Below are positions 9,041-17,534 of a DNA stretch of 64,000 nucleotides, one piece after another. A model generated the notes under the pieces. It had not been told where the DNA came from, ran no database searches, and saw only the letters and a program-made list of their open reading frames with translations. The translations under genes were made by a program, and so were the position numbers. The DNA is taken from positions 316,001-380,000 of the forward strand of contig NZ_CP025536.1 in the NCBI RefSeq assembly GCF_002953735.1. Reading direction: 5' to 3'. Within the stretch, counting starts at the first letter, position 1. Each line of letters begins with the position of its first letter. Source of the DNA: Streptococcus pluranimalium. GTDB lineage: Bacteria; Bacillota; Bacilli; Lactobacillales; Streptococcaceae.

Positions 9041-9073
9041 GGGGTTGGGAGCAGAGTTCTCAACCCTTTTTAG
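9041..9073 (+). terminator. Terminator of yneF-like gene
   Basis: GGGTTGGGAG pairs with TTCTCAACCC (two G-U pairs) around a 5-nt loop, followed by TTTTT. The run is also just upstream of the murI ribosome-binding site. Confidence 0.8.
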
Positions 9074-9085
9074 AAAGAAGAGACT

Positions 9086-9910
9086 ATGGATAACCGTCCC
9101 ATTGGTTTTTTAGATTCAGGTGTTGGAGGCTTGACAGTTGTTAGGGAATTGATGCGACAACTCCCTCACGAAGATATTATCTACATAGGTGACTCAGCTA
9201 GAGCACCTTATGGGCCACGACCTGCAGATCAGATTCGAGAGTATACTTGGCAATTGGTGAATTTTCTCTTGACGAAAAACGTCAAAATGATTGTTATTGC
9301 ATGCAATACAGCGACAGCTGTAGCTTGGGAAGAAATCAAGGCGGCATTGGATATTCCTGTTTTAGGGGTTATCCTGCCAGGATCAAGCGCAGCGATTAAG
9401 ACAACACAAAGTAAAAAAGTAGGTGTGATAGCGACTCCGATGACTGTGACATCAGATATTTACCAGCAAAAGGTTCAACTTTTGGATCCGCAAATAGAAG
9501 TTACTTCTATGGCTTGTCCCAAGTTTGTTCCCTTGGTTGAATCCAATGAAACAGGGTCAAGTATTGCTAAAAAGATTGTCTACGAGACATTAGCACCTTT
9601 GGTTGGGCAGGTAGACACTTTAATTTTGGGCTGTACTCACTATCCCTTGCTACGTCCCATTATTCAAAATGTCATGGGACCAGAAGTAAAGCTGATTGAC
9701 AGCGGTGCGGAGACAGTTCGTGACATTTCAGTTTTACTTAATTATTTTGAAATCAATCGCAATCGAGAAGCAAAACATCAGCAGCATTGTTTCTATACAA
9801 CAGCTGGTGTTGCTAGCTTTCAAGAAATTGCGGAAAGTTGGTTAGGGCAAAACATCCGTGTGGAGCATGTTAACTTAGAGGAGGCTTTGAATGACACATC
9901 AGATTTATGA
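9086..9910 (+). CDS. murI: Glutamate racemase
   Basis: This 274-residue cofactor-independent racemase makes D-glutamate for peptidoglycan. Both catalytic cysteines are visible: Cys73 in ACNTATA and the second in LGCTHYPLL near residue 184. The N-terminus has the expected [13 protein letters not shown]. It starts a dense gene run in which each gene overlaps or nearly touches the next up to yidD. Its last 20 bases overlap the start of the following gene, so the two are likely translationally coupled. An AGAAGAG ribosome-binding site precedes the ATG. Confidence 0.97.
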   Translation: MDNRPIGFLDSGVGGLTVVRELMRQLPHEDIIYIGDSARAPYGPRPADQIREYTWQLVNFLLTKNVKMIVIACNTATAVAWEEIKAALDIPVLGVILPGSSAAIKTTQSKKVGVIATPMTVTSDIYQQKVQLLDPQIEVTSMACPKFVPLVESNETGSSIAKKIVYETLAPLVGQVDTLILGCTHYPLLRPIIQNVMGPEVKLIDSGAETVRDISVLLNYFEINRNREAKHQQHCFYTTAGVASFQEIAESWLGQNIRVEHVNLEEALNDTSDL

Positions 9911-10862
9911 ATATAAAGATGACCAAAACTGGTTTATTGGTAAATGGGCAGACTTTAATTACTTGACTTGCTTTGGGAATGACACTGATTATGAAAAGAG
10001 TCAAGATATTTTTCACAGTCTTTTAAAAAGACTAGGTGTTGAGAGTTTACAAGTCCATATCGCTCAGTTATCTTATGACGTTCAATTAATCGCTTTTTTA
10101 GTTGATGTGATTAATCAAGAAATGAAGCGCAATCTACACATTAAACGCCATCAAGGTGCTGTCCTTGTTACAGAAGCTGACCAACTCTTGGCTGTCTATC
10201 TTCCTGATGGTGGTATTGCAGTGAACTACTTTTTTGGAAGAGGTATGTCAGACTTTGGTGATAAGTTACTCATTGCTACGCATAATGAGGGCAAGGTCAA
10301 GGAGTTCCGTAAGATGTTTGCTTCTTTAGGAATCGAATTGGAAAGTCTCAATGACTATCCTGACCTTCCTGAAGTCGAAGAGACCGGCATGACTTTCGAA
10401 GAGAATGCCCGTCTAAAAGCTGAGACCATTTCAAAATTGACTGGGCGTATGGTCTTAGCAGACGACTCAGGCTTGAAAGTAGATGCTTTGGGTGGTTTGC
10501 CAGGCGTTTGGTCAGCTCGTTTTTCAGCACCAGAACCAACGGATGCGAAAAACAATGCTAAACTCTTGCATGAGTTGGCTATGGTTCTTGAGCAAGAAAA
10601 TCGTAGTGCACAATTTCATTCGACCTTGGTAGTAGCTGCACCAGATAAGGACAGTCTTGTTGTTGCTGCTGACTGGCCGGGCTATATTGCCTTTGAACTC
10701 AAAGGAGAAGATGGCTTTGGTTATGATCCGCTTTTCCTTGTTGGAGAGACTGGTCGAACAGCTGCGCAGCTTAGTCCGGAAGAAAAAAATGCTATTTCTC
10801 ACCGCGGTTTAGCGATGAAAAAACTGATGGAGGAATTTCCAACATGGCAGAACAAACACTAA
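9891..10862 (+). CDS. RdgB/HAM1-like dITP/XTP pyrophosphatase with N-terminal extension
   Basis: The C-terminal two thirds (about residue 124 onward) is a complete HAM1 nucleoside-triphosphate pyrophosphatase that removes dITP and XTP. It begins [14 protein letters not shown] and includes [16 protein letters not shown] and GYDPLF. About 120 residues precede it; this part has no family I can name, is not hydrophobic, and is in continuous frame with the enzyme. Streptococcal copies of this gene are commonly annotated at this length, so the extension is probably genuine. The gene overlaps murI by 20 bases and the phosphodiesterase by 19. Confidence 0.9.
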   Translation: MTHQIYEYKDDQNWFIGKWADFNYLTCFGNDTDYEKSQDIFHSLLKRLGVESLQVHIAQLSYDVQLIAFLVDVINQEMKRNLHIKRHQGAVLVTEADQLLAVYLPDGGIAVNYFFGRGMSDFGDKLLIATHNEGKVKEFRKMFASLGIELESLNDYPDLPEVEETGMTFEENARLKAETISKLTGRMVLADDSGLKVDALGGLPGVWSARFSAPEPTDAKNNAKLLHELAMVLEQENRSAQFHSTLVVAAPDKDSLVVAADWPGYIAFELKGEDGFGYDPLFLVGETGRTAAQLSPEEKNAISHRGLAMKKLMEEFPTWQNKH

Positions 10863-11365
10863 TTGTCATGAGTGATTCTCATGGAGATAAAACAGTCGTT
10901 GAAGAGATAAAAGCTCATTATCAGGGAAAAGTAGATGCTATTTTTCACAATGGCGATTCTGAATTGCCATCTGATGATTCTGTTTGGCAAGGGATACATG
11001 TTGTCAAAGGAAACTGCGACTATGATTCTGGCTATGCAGATGATAATGTTGTTAAGTTATCTGGTTTGACAGTAGCTCAGACGCACGGACACCTATACCA
11101 TATTAACTTCATGTGGGATCGTTTGATTTACTTCGCTCAGCAAGCCCAAGCAGATATTTGTCTTTATGGTCATTTGCATCGTGCCGCAGCTTGGCAGGAA
11201 GAAGGCATTGTTTTCATCAATCCAGGTTCTGTTTTGCAGCCACGCGGTGATATCAATGAAAAACTCTATGCCAAGATTGTCGTATCAAGCAGCACTGTTA
11301 CCGTTGATTTTTTAGATCTCCATCACCAAGTTTACCCAGGGTTATCACAGGAATTTACAAGATGA
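10844..11365 (+). CDS. YfcE/MJ0936-type metallophosphoesterase
   Basis: This 173-residue calcineurin-like phosphoesterase shows the full metal-binding set: SDSHGD (residues 10-15), HNGDSE, GNCDYD, THGHLY and YGHLHR near residue 111. It would hydrolyse phosphodiesters with Mn2+ or similar; the natural substrate is unknown. It is embedded in the murI-to-yidD gene run, overlapping its upstream neighbour by 19 bases and its downstream neighbour by 4. Confidence 0.92.
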   Translation: MAEQTLIVMSDSHGDKTVVEEIKAHYQGKVDAIFHNGDSELPSDDSVWQGIHVVKGNCDYDSGYADDNVVKLSGLTVAQTHGHLYHINFMWDRLIYFAQQAQADICLYGHLHRAAAWQEEGIVFINPGSVLQPRGDINEKLYAKIVVSSSTVTVDFLDLHHQVYPGLSQEFTR

Positions 11366-11838
11366 TTGCAAAAGCGTTTGAAGATTTTTTATTAAACTAT
11401 ACGGAGCATTACTTGATTCCATCAAAAGATTTAGCTATTGTGGTTGATACGCATAATATGGACCATGTACTTCTTTTGATGACGAGTAATGGTTATTCGC
11501 GTATTCCTGTTATCACAAAAGAGAAACATTATTGTGGAACGGTGTCGATTTCTGACATGATGCACTATCAAGGGGAACACAATTTGGCAGATTGGGAACT
11601 CTCGCAAACAGATGTGGCTGTAGCGGTCAATGATAAAGTCGAAACAATTTTATTAGATGCTTCCCTAACTGAAATCATGCATAAACTTGTGGATAATCCC
11701 TTCTTGCCAGTTTTAGATAAGGATCAGCATTTTATGGGAATTATCACAAGGAAATCTATCCTAAAGGCTGTTAATGCCCTATTGCATGATTTTACAGAGG
11801 ATTATGACATCATACCAAAAGAAAAAGATGATAACTAA
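11362..11838 (+). CDS. CBS-domain protein (CbpB/YkuL-like)
   Basis: This 158-residue protein consists of two tandem CBS domains, the first around VLLLMTSNGYSRIPVITKEK and the second around LVDNPFLPVLDKDQHFMGII. Firmicute proteins of this build (B. subtilis YkuL/DarB, Listeria CbpB) bind c-di-AMP and modulate stringent-response enzymes. I infer a similar adenine-nucleotide-sensing role from build only. ATGA overlap with the upstream gene and an 11-base overlap with the next one suggest translational coupling. Confidence 0.85.
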   Translation: MIAKAFEDFLLNYTEHYLIPSKDLAIVVDTHNMDHVLLLMTSNGYSRIPVITKEKHYCGTVSISDMMHYQGEHNLADWELSQTDVAVAVNDKVETILLDASLTEIMHKLVDNPFLPVLDKDQHFMGIITRKSILKAVNALLHDFTEDYDIIPKEKDDN

Positions 11839-12568
11839 AGAGACCATTACCGCTTTTTTAGCTGAAAAAAACATCTCAGTTGCCTCTCAACAATCCTATT
11901 CTTATGATTTAAGGCAGTTTCTGGACTTAGTAGAAAGTCACATCAATGACACCAGCTTACTTTATTATCAAGAATTTTTGAAATCCTTAAAAGTTAGTGC
12001 CCAGAAGCGTAAACAGTCCTCGGTCAATCAATTTTTACTCTATCTCTACGAAGCAGGTCATCTTGATCGCTATCACCGTTTGAAAAAGGTGAAACAGGTT
12101 TCGCCAGAATTGAAGCCTTTTCAAGACTGTGATTTGACTTTTTTGACGGCAGAAACGGATTATACGCAAGGTCGCTTAATTGCATCATTGTTAGCTCTGA
12201 TGGGTGTGACAATGAAAGAAATGGCGGAACTTAAGGGAGATATGATTGACCTTGAGTTTAAGGTTTTAAAGGTTGAAAAAGAAGGACAAGTTCGGATTTT
12301 GCAGTTGCCACCATTGATTGTGCAGCAACTTCCGCAAGTATCTGACGAGGGCTATCTCTTTGATAACAAGGGGAAGACTTATTCCCGTCAGTGGTTTTTT
12401 TTACAGTTGAAAGCTTATTTAAAGAGTCTTGCCTTGGGCCATCTAACTGCTCAAGACTTGCGGCATCAGTATATTTTAAATCAAATAGCTTTAGGAAAAT
12501 CAGAGACAGAAATTGCTAAAGAGCTAGGTTTAAAATCAACCCAAACACTTGAGAAATATTTCAAATAA
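11828..12568 (+). CDS. XerD-like tyrosine recombinase homologue, probably inactive
   Basis: This 246-residue protein has the two-domain shape of XerD: SAM-like N-terminal helices at about 1-90 and a catalytic-fold C-terminus. Of the usual Arg-Lys-His-Arg-His-Tyr set, only the second Arg (Arg212 in DLRH) and the terminal Tyr244 are clear. The position of the first Arg reads GVTMKEM, the His before the second Arg is replaced, and the GH pair reads GL. Streptococci carry a separate XerS for dimer resolution, and this gene is always described as XerD-like beside scpA. A chromosome-organisation role is an inference. I start at ATG 11828; an earlier in-frame ATG would overlap the CBS gene by 65 bases. 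Confidence 0.85.
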   Translation: MITKETITAFLAEKNISVASQQSYSYDLRQFLDLVESHINDTSLLYYQEFLKSLKVSAQKRKQSSVNQFLLYLYEAGHLDRYHRLKKVKQVSPELKPFQDCDLTFLTAETDYTQGRLIASLLALMGVTMKEMAELKGDMIDLEFKVLKVEKEGQVRILQLPPLIVQQLPQVSDEGYLFDNKGKTYSRQWFFLQLKAYLKSLALGHLTAQDLRHQYILNQIALGKSETEIAKELGLKSTQTLEKYFK

Positions 12569-13275
12569 TGGATATAAAATTAAAAGATTTTGAAGGTCCT
12601 CTTGATTTACTTTTGCACTTGGTGTCAAAGTATGAAGTGGATATTTATGATGTGCCTTTAGTCGAGGTTATCGAGCAATATTTGGCCTATTTAGCAACAC
12701 TTCAGGCTATGAAGTTGGAAGTGGCTGGTGAGTATATGGTCATGGCTAGCCAGCTCATGCTAATCAAGAGCCGTAAACTGTTACCAAAAATAGTAGAAGA
12801 AAGTCCTCTTGAAGAGGATCTTGAAATGGAACTCCTCTCGCAAATCGAAGAGTACAAGCGTTTCAAGGCTATCTCGCAAGAGTTAGATCAACAGCACCAA
12901 GAGCGAGCTAAATTATTTTCTAAAGCTAAGACAGAGATTGTGTCTGAAGACGTGACTTTAAAAGAAGATAAGACGACCTTGGATCTCTATCTTGCTTTTT
13001 CAAAAATCATGGCTCAAAAGCAAGCAGCATTCAACCAGGAACATACCACTATCGCAGCAGACGATTATCGTATTGAAGATATGATGATTTTTGTTGAAGA
13101 CCAACTTGAAGTGGGAAAGTCTAAGTCCATGCGACAATTATTTCAAGAAGTTGAGAGTAAGGAGCAGATGATTACGATCTTTTTAGCGATTTTAGAATTA
13201 GTTAAAAGGCAAGTCGTGCGTGTTCAGCAAGAGGCTAATTTCTCAGACGTTACCTTAAGAAGGGAGGCAACATGA
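12568..13275 (+). CDS. scpA: Segregation and condensation protein A
   Basis: This 235-residue kleisin bridges the Smc heads and binds ScpB. The N-terminus has the hallmark [29 protein letters not shown] segment (starting at residue 4), and the middle is charged and helical. The C-terminal winged-helix part that contacts the Smc head is recognisable. The start overlaps the stop of the XerD-like gene (TAATG), and the end overlaps scpB by 4 bases, so all three are probably cotranslated. It functions in chromosome condensation and partition. Confidence 0.97.
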   Translation: MDIKLKDFEGPLDLLLHLVSKYEVDIYDVPLVEVIEQYLAYLATLQAMKLEVAGEYMVMASQLMLIKSRKLLPKIVEESPLEEDLEMELLSQIEEYKRFKAISQELDQQHQERAKLFSKAKTEIVSEDVTLKEDKTTLDLYLAFSKIMAQKQAAFNQEHTTIAADDYRIEDMMIFVEDQLEVGKSKSMRQLFQEVESKEQMITIFLAILELVKRQVVRVQQEANFSDVTLRREAT

Positions 13276-13835
13276 CAACCTTATCACAAATTGAAGCCCT
13301 TCTTTTTGTAGCTGGAGAAGAGGGATTATCCATCCGTCAATTAGCAGAACTATTAGAATTGCCGCCATCAGGCTTACAGCAGTCTATGGAAAAATTAGTT
13401 GAAAAATATGAAAATGATAAGGATTCTGCCCTAACCATTTTAGAATCAGCTAATACTTATAAATTAGTCACTAAAGAGTATTATGCAGAACTTCTGAAGT
13501 CATATGCTCATACTCCTGTTAACCAGAGCTTGTCTCGAGCAAGTCTTGAGACGCTATCTATAATTGCCTACAAGCAGCCCATTACTCGTATTGAGGTTGA
13601 TGAGATTCGTGGGGTTAATTCAAGTGGGGCTATCGGCAAACTGCAGGCCTTTGGCTTGGTTGCAGAGGTTGGAAAGAAGGAAGTTCTTGGACGCCCAAAT
13701 CTATATGCGACAACAGATTACTTTTTAGATTACATGGGAATCAATAGTCTCGATGAACTGGTTGACGTCTCAGCCATTGACATCAAAGAAGAAGAGGTGG
13801 CATTGTTTGCGGATGTCCCCTCTCTAGAAGAATAA
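13272..13835 (+). CDS. scpB: Segregation and condensation protein B
   Basis: This 187-residue protein has two winged-helix domains, with the typical [14 protein letters not shown] start and [27 protein letters not shown] in the second domain. It dimerises and binds ScpA in the Smc-ScpAB condensin. It directly follows scpA with a 4-base overlap and is followed after 9 bases by rluB, a conserved Firmicute order. Confidence 0.97.
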   Translation: MTTLSQIEALLFVAGEEGLSIRQLAELLELPPSGLQQSMEKLVEKYENDKDSALTILESANTYKLVTKEYYAELLKSYAHTPVNQSLSRASLETLSIIAYKQPITRIEVDEIRGVNSSGAIGKLQAFGLVAEVGKKEVLGRPNLYATTDYFLDYMGINSLDELVDVSAIDIKEEEVALFADVPSLEE

Positions 13836-13844
13836 GGAAATAAG

Positions 13845-14570
13845 ATGAGAATTAACAAATATATTGCCCACGCAGGTGTGGCAAGCCGTCGTAAGGCGGA
13901 AGAATTAATCAAAAAAGGTTTGGTTACGATTAATGGAAAGACGGTCACCGAGTTGGCAACAACGGTTAAATCAGGTGATCTAGTTGAAGTCGAAGGTAGT
14001 CCGATTTATAATGAAGAAAAAGTTTACTATCTCTTAAATAAGCCTCGTGGCGTGATTTCAAGCGTGTCCGACGAAAAAGGTCGTCAGACGGTTGTTGATT
14101 TGTTACCACAAGTTAAGGAAAGAATTTATCCTGTAGGTCGTTTAGACTGGGATACTTCTGGATTACTGTTATTGACAAATGATGGTGATTTCACGGATAA
14201 GATGATTCATCCTCGTAATGAGATTGATAAGATTTATGTGGCGCGTGTGAAAGGAATTGCGACCAAGGAGAATCTCCGTCCCTTAACTCGTGGTGTTGTG
14301 ATTGATGGCAAGAAGACCAAGCCAGCTCGCTACAATATTATCAAAGTTGAAGCTGATAAAAATCGTTCTGTTGTTGAGTTGATTATCCATGAAGGGCGTA
14401 ATCATCAGGTCAAAAAGATGTTTGAATCAGTTGGGTTACTCGTTGATAAATTATCAAGGACACGCTTTGGGACCCTTGATTTAACAGGACTTCGTCCAGG
14501 AGAATCTCGCCGATTGAATAAAAAAGAAGTGAGTCAGCTCCATAATATGGCTGTCAATAAAACCAAATGA
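13845..14570 (+). CDS. rluB: Ribosomal large-subunit pseudouridine synthase B
   Basis: This 241-residue protein has an N-terminal S4 RNA-binding domain (residues 1-60, [20 protein letters not shown]) and an RsuA/RluB/E/F catalytic domain. The catalytic Asp is in [18 protein letters not shown] near residue 105. It converts a uridine in domain V of 23S rRNA to pseudouridine. The gene is coupled to yidD by a 4-base overlap. Confidence 0.95.
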   Translation: MRINKYIAHAGVASRRKAEELIKKGLVTINGKTVTELATTVKSGDLVEVEGSPIYNEEKVYYLLNKPRGVISSVSDEKGRQTVVDLLPQVKERIYPVGRLDWDTSGLLLLTNDGDFTDKMIHPRNEIDKIYVARVKGIATKENLRPLTRGVVIDGKKTKPARYNIIKVEADKNRSVVELIIHEGRNHQVKKMFESVGLLVDKLSRTRFGTLDLTGLRPGESRRLNKKEVSQLHNMAVNKTK

Positions 14571-14848
14571 AACATTTATTGATAGCATCAGTTCGTTGGT
14601 ATCAAAAATACCTGTCACCTTTAACACCGAGTTCTTGTCGCTTTAGACCGACTTGTTCCCAGTACATGATTGAGGCTGTTGATAAGCATGGCTTAAAAGG
14701 AGTCATTATGGGTTTGGCGAGAATTGTGCGATGTCATCCTCTATCAAAAAGAGGACTTGATCCTGTCCCAGATCATTTTTCATTGAGGAGAAATCGTCAG
14801 TCTTGTCATCAAGAATCAGCAATGGGTAACAAAGAGATGATTAAATAG
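14567..14848 (+). CDS. yidD: Membrane protein insertion efficiency factor
   Basis: This 93-residue basic protein carries the YidD core with [15 protein letters not shown] (three conserved cysteines across the motif), [10 protein letters not shown] before it, and [13 protein letters not shown] after it. It associates with the inner face of the membrane and is thought to assist YidC-dependent insertion. It is the last gene of the murI-yidD run; the stop is 5 bases before the A-run of a bidirectional terminator. Confidence 0.95.
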   Translation: MKHLLIASVRWYQKYLSPLTPSSCRFRPTCSQYMIEAVDKHGLKGVIMGLARIVRCHPLSKRGLDPVPDHFSLRRNRQSCHQESAMGNKEMIK

Positions 14849-14853
14849 AAACT

Positions 14854-14910
14854 AAAAAAACGAGCCAAGAGGAAAATCCCATAAGGGGTATTCCGTCTTG
14901 ACTCGTTTTT
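14854..14910. terminator. Bidirectional terminator between yidD and the - strand gene
   Basis: AAAAAAACGAGCCAAGAGGAA pairs with TTCCGTCTTGACTCGTTTTT, with one mismatch and one bulge. It is A-rich on the left and T-rich on the right, so it can stop both the + strand yidD transcript and the - strand transcript ending at 14967. Confidence 0.85.
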
Positions 14911-14966
14911 AGATGACTTATAGGGGGGTATCTGGTTGATAAGCGATATCAGTTGAGTCTGTCGAG

Positions 14967-15620
14967 TTATGGTGTATCTGTAGGAATAGCACTGTTTGAC
15001 TCTGGAGCTTCAACTGCTGGAGTCTCAGAAACAGCTGGGGCATAATCCTCCGGTTGATAAGTTGGCTCTAAAACTTCGACGTACTCTACGGTTTCAGTAG
15101 CCTGTGTAGGTTCAGCAGGAGGTGTAGGTTCCACAACAGAGGCTTGAATATTCAAAGCGGCTCGGAGGTCATCAAGACGTTTTTGTAGAGCTGTTTTTTT
15201 ATCACCATCCTTTAGTTGATTAACATCTGCTTGAGCCGTTTCAATATTTGCTGCTAACAAGGTGCTTTCAGCCGTTGTGACAGCAGTTTCAGCTAACTCT
15301 TCTTGCTTCAAGTTTGCTTCGATAGTATTGATTTGCTCTTGTAGCTGCTTTTTGAAATCGCCATTTGGCAATTTATTAACGGCTTCTTTGGCTTTTTTTA
15401 AAGTATCCTGGTTAGGGTTTTCTTCTAATGCCTTGATTGCTTTTTCTGCAGCTTCTTTAAGTTTAGTAGCTTCCGAGGAGCTAGAATGGGTAGATTGGCT
15501 GACTTGGGTAACTTCTTGTTCTTGTCGTGAACGGCTTGTCATGGTGTAGACAGTACCAGTAATGACAAGCAATACGATAGATAAAATGAGAAAGAGAAAT
15601 TCGCTTTTTGATTTAAACAT
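14967..15620 (-). CDS. Membrane-anchored extracellular helical-repeat protein, unknown function
   Basis: I do not recognise this 217-residue protein. Residues 8-27 form one hydrophobic helix after KSKSE, acting as a signal anchor. A Ser/Gln-rich linker follows, then two roughly 50-residue helical, Lys/Glu/Ala-rich repeats. The first is about 55-105 (AEKAIKALEENP... LPNGDFKKQLQEQ) and the second about 108-155 (AETAVTTAEST... LKDGDKKTALQKR). Both share a turn of the type L-x-x-G-D-x-K. The C-terminal 60 residues are rich in Pro, Glu and Thr. No LPxTG motif is present, so it probably remains attached by its N-terminal helix. AAGGA precedes the ATG, and a good promoter lies upstream. Confidence 0.8.
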   Translation of the reverse strand: MFKSKSEFLFLILSIVLLVITGTVYTMTSRSRQEQEVTQVSQSTHSSSSEATKLKEAAEKAIKALEENPNQDTLKKAKEAVNKLPNGDFKKQLQEQINTIEANLKQEELAETAVTTAESTLLAANIETAQADVNQLKDGDKKTALQKRLDDLRAALNIQASVVEPTPPAEPTQATETVEYVEVLEPTYQPEDYAPAVSETPAVEAPESNSAIPTDTP

Positions 15621-15653
15621 GTGGTATCCTTTGCATCAACTTATTCTCTAACT

Positions 15654-15681
15654 ATTATAAATCACATTCTTTAAAATGCAA
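15654..15681 (-). promoter_or_regulatory. Promoter of the - strand helical-repeat gene
   Basis: Read on the - strand, TTGCAT (15676-15681) and TATAAT (15654-15659) are separated by 16 bases, giving a leader of about 25-30 bases before the ATG at 15620. Confidence 0.75.
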
Positions 15682-15710
15682 ATCGAAAGGAAAGATTTCT
15701 AAAAAAATCC

Positions 15711-15739
15711 TTGTGCCCTTTATCATATTCTATTAAAAT
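15711..15739 (+). promoter_or_regulatory. Promoter of the Na/phosphate transporter gene
   Basis: TTGTGC (15711-15716) and TAAAAT (15734-15739) are separated by 17 bases, 47 bases before the ATG. It diverges from the - strand promoter at 15654-15681. Confidence 0.6.
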
Positions 15740-15786
15740 AGAAGTGTTGTCTAGTAGACAAAATAAAAAAGTTTGGGGATAAACAT

Positions 15787-17418
15787 ATGTCTATCAACTG
15801 GCAAGAGATTGCCTTTACTTTTCTAGGTGGTCTGGGACTCTTCCTTTTCAGTATCAAATATATGGGAGACGGTTTACAGCAGGCTGCGGGAGATAAATTA
15901 CGTTATTATATTGACAAGTACACTAGTAATCCGTTTTTAGGAGTGCTGATTGGGATTGTTATTACTGGTCTCATTCAGTCTAGTTCAGGAGTAACTGCGA
16001 TTGCCGTTGGCTTGGTATCGGCAGGTCTCTTGGGACTTAGACAAGCTATTGGTATCGTGATGGGTGCCAATATCGGAACGACCGTGACCTCATTCCTGAT
16101 TGGTTTTAAGTTAGGCGACTATGGACTGCCTATTTTATTTGTTGGTGCGGTATTATTCTTATTTGTGAAAAATCGTAAATTTAACAATTTAGGAAAAATT
16201 CTTTTCGGTCTAGGTGGCCTCTTCTTTGCTTTAAATCTCATGGGAGATGCAATGGCACCTTTGAAGGATATTCAAGCCTTTCGAGATTATATGGTTGGCT
16301 TGAGTGATAGCCCTATTCAAGGTGTTTTTATTGGAACAGTTTTGACGGTTCTCATTCAGTCGTCATCAGCTACAATAGGGATTTTACAAAGTCTTTATGC
16401 TGGTGGTTTAGTTGATTTACAGGGAGCTTTACCAATTCTTTTTGGAGATAATATCGGGACGACCATTACAGCTGTTTTGGCAGCTTTAGGGTCAAACATT
16501 GCGGCTAAACGTGTGGCTGGAGCTCATGTAATGTTCAATGTTATTGGTACTGTTATCTGTTTAATTCTTTTGGCACCTTTTACACACTTGGTCGAATGGT
16601 TCCAAGGGAACTTAGGGTTAACAAAAGAGATGACGATTGCCTTTGCTCATGGTACCTTTAACATTACTAATACAGTAATTCAATTTCCGTTTATTGGCGC
16701 CTTAGCTTATATTGTAACGAAGATTATTCCAGGAGAAGACGAAGTGGTTAAATACGAAGCCCTTTATCTTGACCGTGGGCTTATCACATCGGCACCATCT
16801 ATCGCTCTTGGAAATGCTAAACGCGAATTGGTTCATCTTGCTTCCTACGCTGTTCAAGCTTTAGAAGCCTCATATGCTTACATCTCTTCATCAGATAGCA
16901 AGTATGCTACTAAAGTAGAGAAATACGAAAATGCTGTCAACACGATTGATGAAGAATTGACGAGCTATCTCATTGATATCTCAAATGAGGCTCTCAATGA
17001 GAGTGAAAATGAAGTGCTCGCCAGTTCTCTAGATTCTTCTCGAGATCTAGAACGTATCGCTGACCATGCTAACGAATTGGCACAATTAACGACAGAAATA
17101 TTGTCTAAGAATGTTATTTTCTCGGAGGAAGCACAGGCTGAGCTCAAGAAAATGTATACCATGACGCACCGTTTGGTTTTAGATAGTATTCGTGTCATTG
17201 TTGACCATGATAAGGTTCTCGCTGGAGAACTTTTGGAACGCCACAAAGAGATTGCAAAATTGGAACGTCAATATCGCCGTGTTCATACCAAGCGTCTGAA
17301 TCGTGGAGAATGTTCAGCTCAAGCGGGTATTAGCTATGTTGATATCTTGTCTCATTACACTCGTATTTCAGATCATGGGATTAACTTGGTGGAGAAGGTT
17401 ATCGAAGACGTTATTTAA
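15787..17418 (+). CDS. Na+/phosphate cotransporter with PhoU-like domain
   Basis: This 543-residue protein of the NptA/PF02690 family contains two inverted transport repeats, each with a QSSS motif (QSSSGVTAIAVG near residue 61 and QSSSATIGILQS near 192), in about eight membrane helices up to residue 320. The C-terminal 200 residues are soluble, helical and resemble PhoU, with DLERIADHANELAQ. It would import phosphate with sodium, with the PhoU-like part gating or sensing. It stands alone between a promoter and a terminator. Confidence 0.9.
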   Translation: MSINWQEIAFTFLGGLGLFLFSIKYMGDGLQQAAGDKLRYYIDKYTSNPFLGVLIGIVITGLIQSSSGVTAIAVGLVSAGLLGLRQAIGIVMGANIGTTVTSFLIGFKLGDYGLPILFVGAVLFLFVKNRKFNNLGKILFGLGGLFFALNLMGDAMAPLKDIQAFRDYMVGLSDSPIQGVFIGTVLTVLIQSSSATIGILQSLYAGGLVDLQGALPILFGDNIGTTITAVLAALGSNIAAKRVAGAHVMFNVIGTVICLILLAPFTHLVEWFQGNLGLTKEMTIAFAHGTFNITNTVIQFPFIGALAYIVTKIIPGEDEVVKYEALYLDRGLITSAPSIALGNAKRELVHLASYAVQALEASYAYISSSDSKYATKVEKYENAVNTIDEELTSYLIDISNEALNESENEVLASSLDSSRDLERIADHANELAQLTTEILSKNVIFSEEAQAELKKMYTMTHRLVLDSIRVIVDHDKVLAGELLERHKEIAKLERQYRRVHTKRLNRGECSAQAGISYVDILSHYTRISDHGINLVEKVIEDVI

Positions 17419-17421
17419 CAG

Positions 17422-17444
17422 AAAAGGCCTTAGGGTCTTTTTTT
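17422..17444 (+). terminator. Terminator of the Na/phosphate transporter gene
   Basis: AAAAGGCC pairs with GGTCTTTT (one G-U pair) around a 4-nt loop and runs into a T tract. Confidence 0.75.
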
Positions 17445-17464
17445 AAAAAATTAATGGCTTGTTT

Positions 17465-17476
17465 TGGTATATACCA
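17465..17476 (+). promoter_or_regulatory. Probable NagR (GntR-type) operator upstream of nagA
   Basis: TGGTATATACCA is a perfect 12-bp palindrome ending one base before the -35 of the nagA promoter. It has the general form of the dre sites bound by NagR/YvoA-type GntR regulators of amino-sugar genes, which respond to glucosamine 6-phosphate or GlcNAc 6-phosphate. The assignment rests on form and position. Confidence 0.6.
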
Positions 17477-17477
17477 G

Positions 17478-17505
17478 TTGAAAAAATAATTTAAGAGCGT
17501 ATAAT
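17478..17505 (+). promoter_or_regulatory. Promoter of nagA
   Basis: TTGAAA (17478-17483) and TATAAT (17500-17505) are separated by 16 bases. The -35 adjoins the palindrome at 17465-17476. Confidence 0.75.
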
Positions 17506-17534
17506 AGGAGAAAAAGGACGAAAGCGAGAAAGAT

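Noticed and set aside
11828..12568. Integrase of a mobile element
   Set aside because: The gene is the conserved XerD-like protein of the scpAB cluster; there are no attachment-site repeats or mobile genes nearby.
15262..15549. + strand open frame opposite the helical-repeat gene
   Set aside because: The - strand frame has a promoter, ribosome-binding site, signal anchor and repeats; the + strand frame has none.
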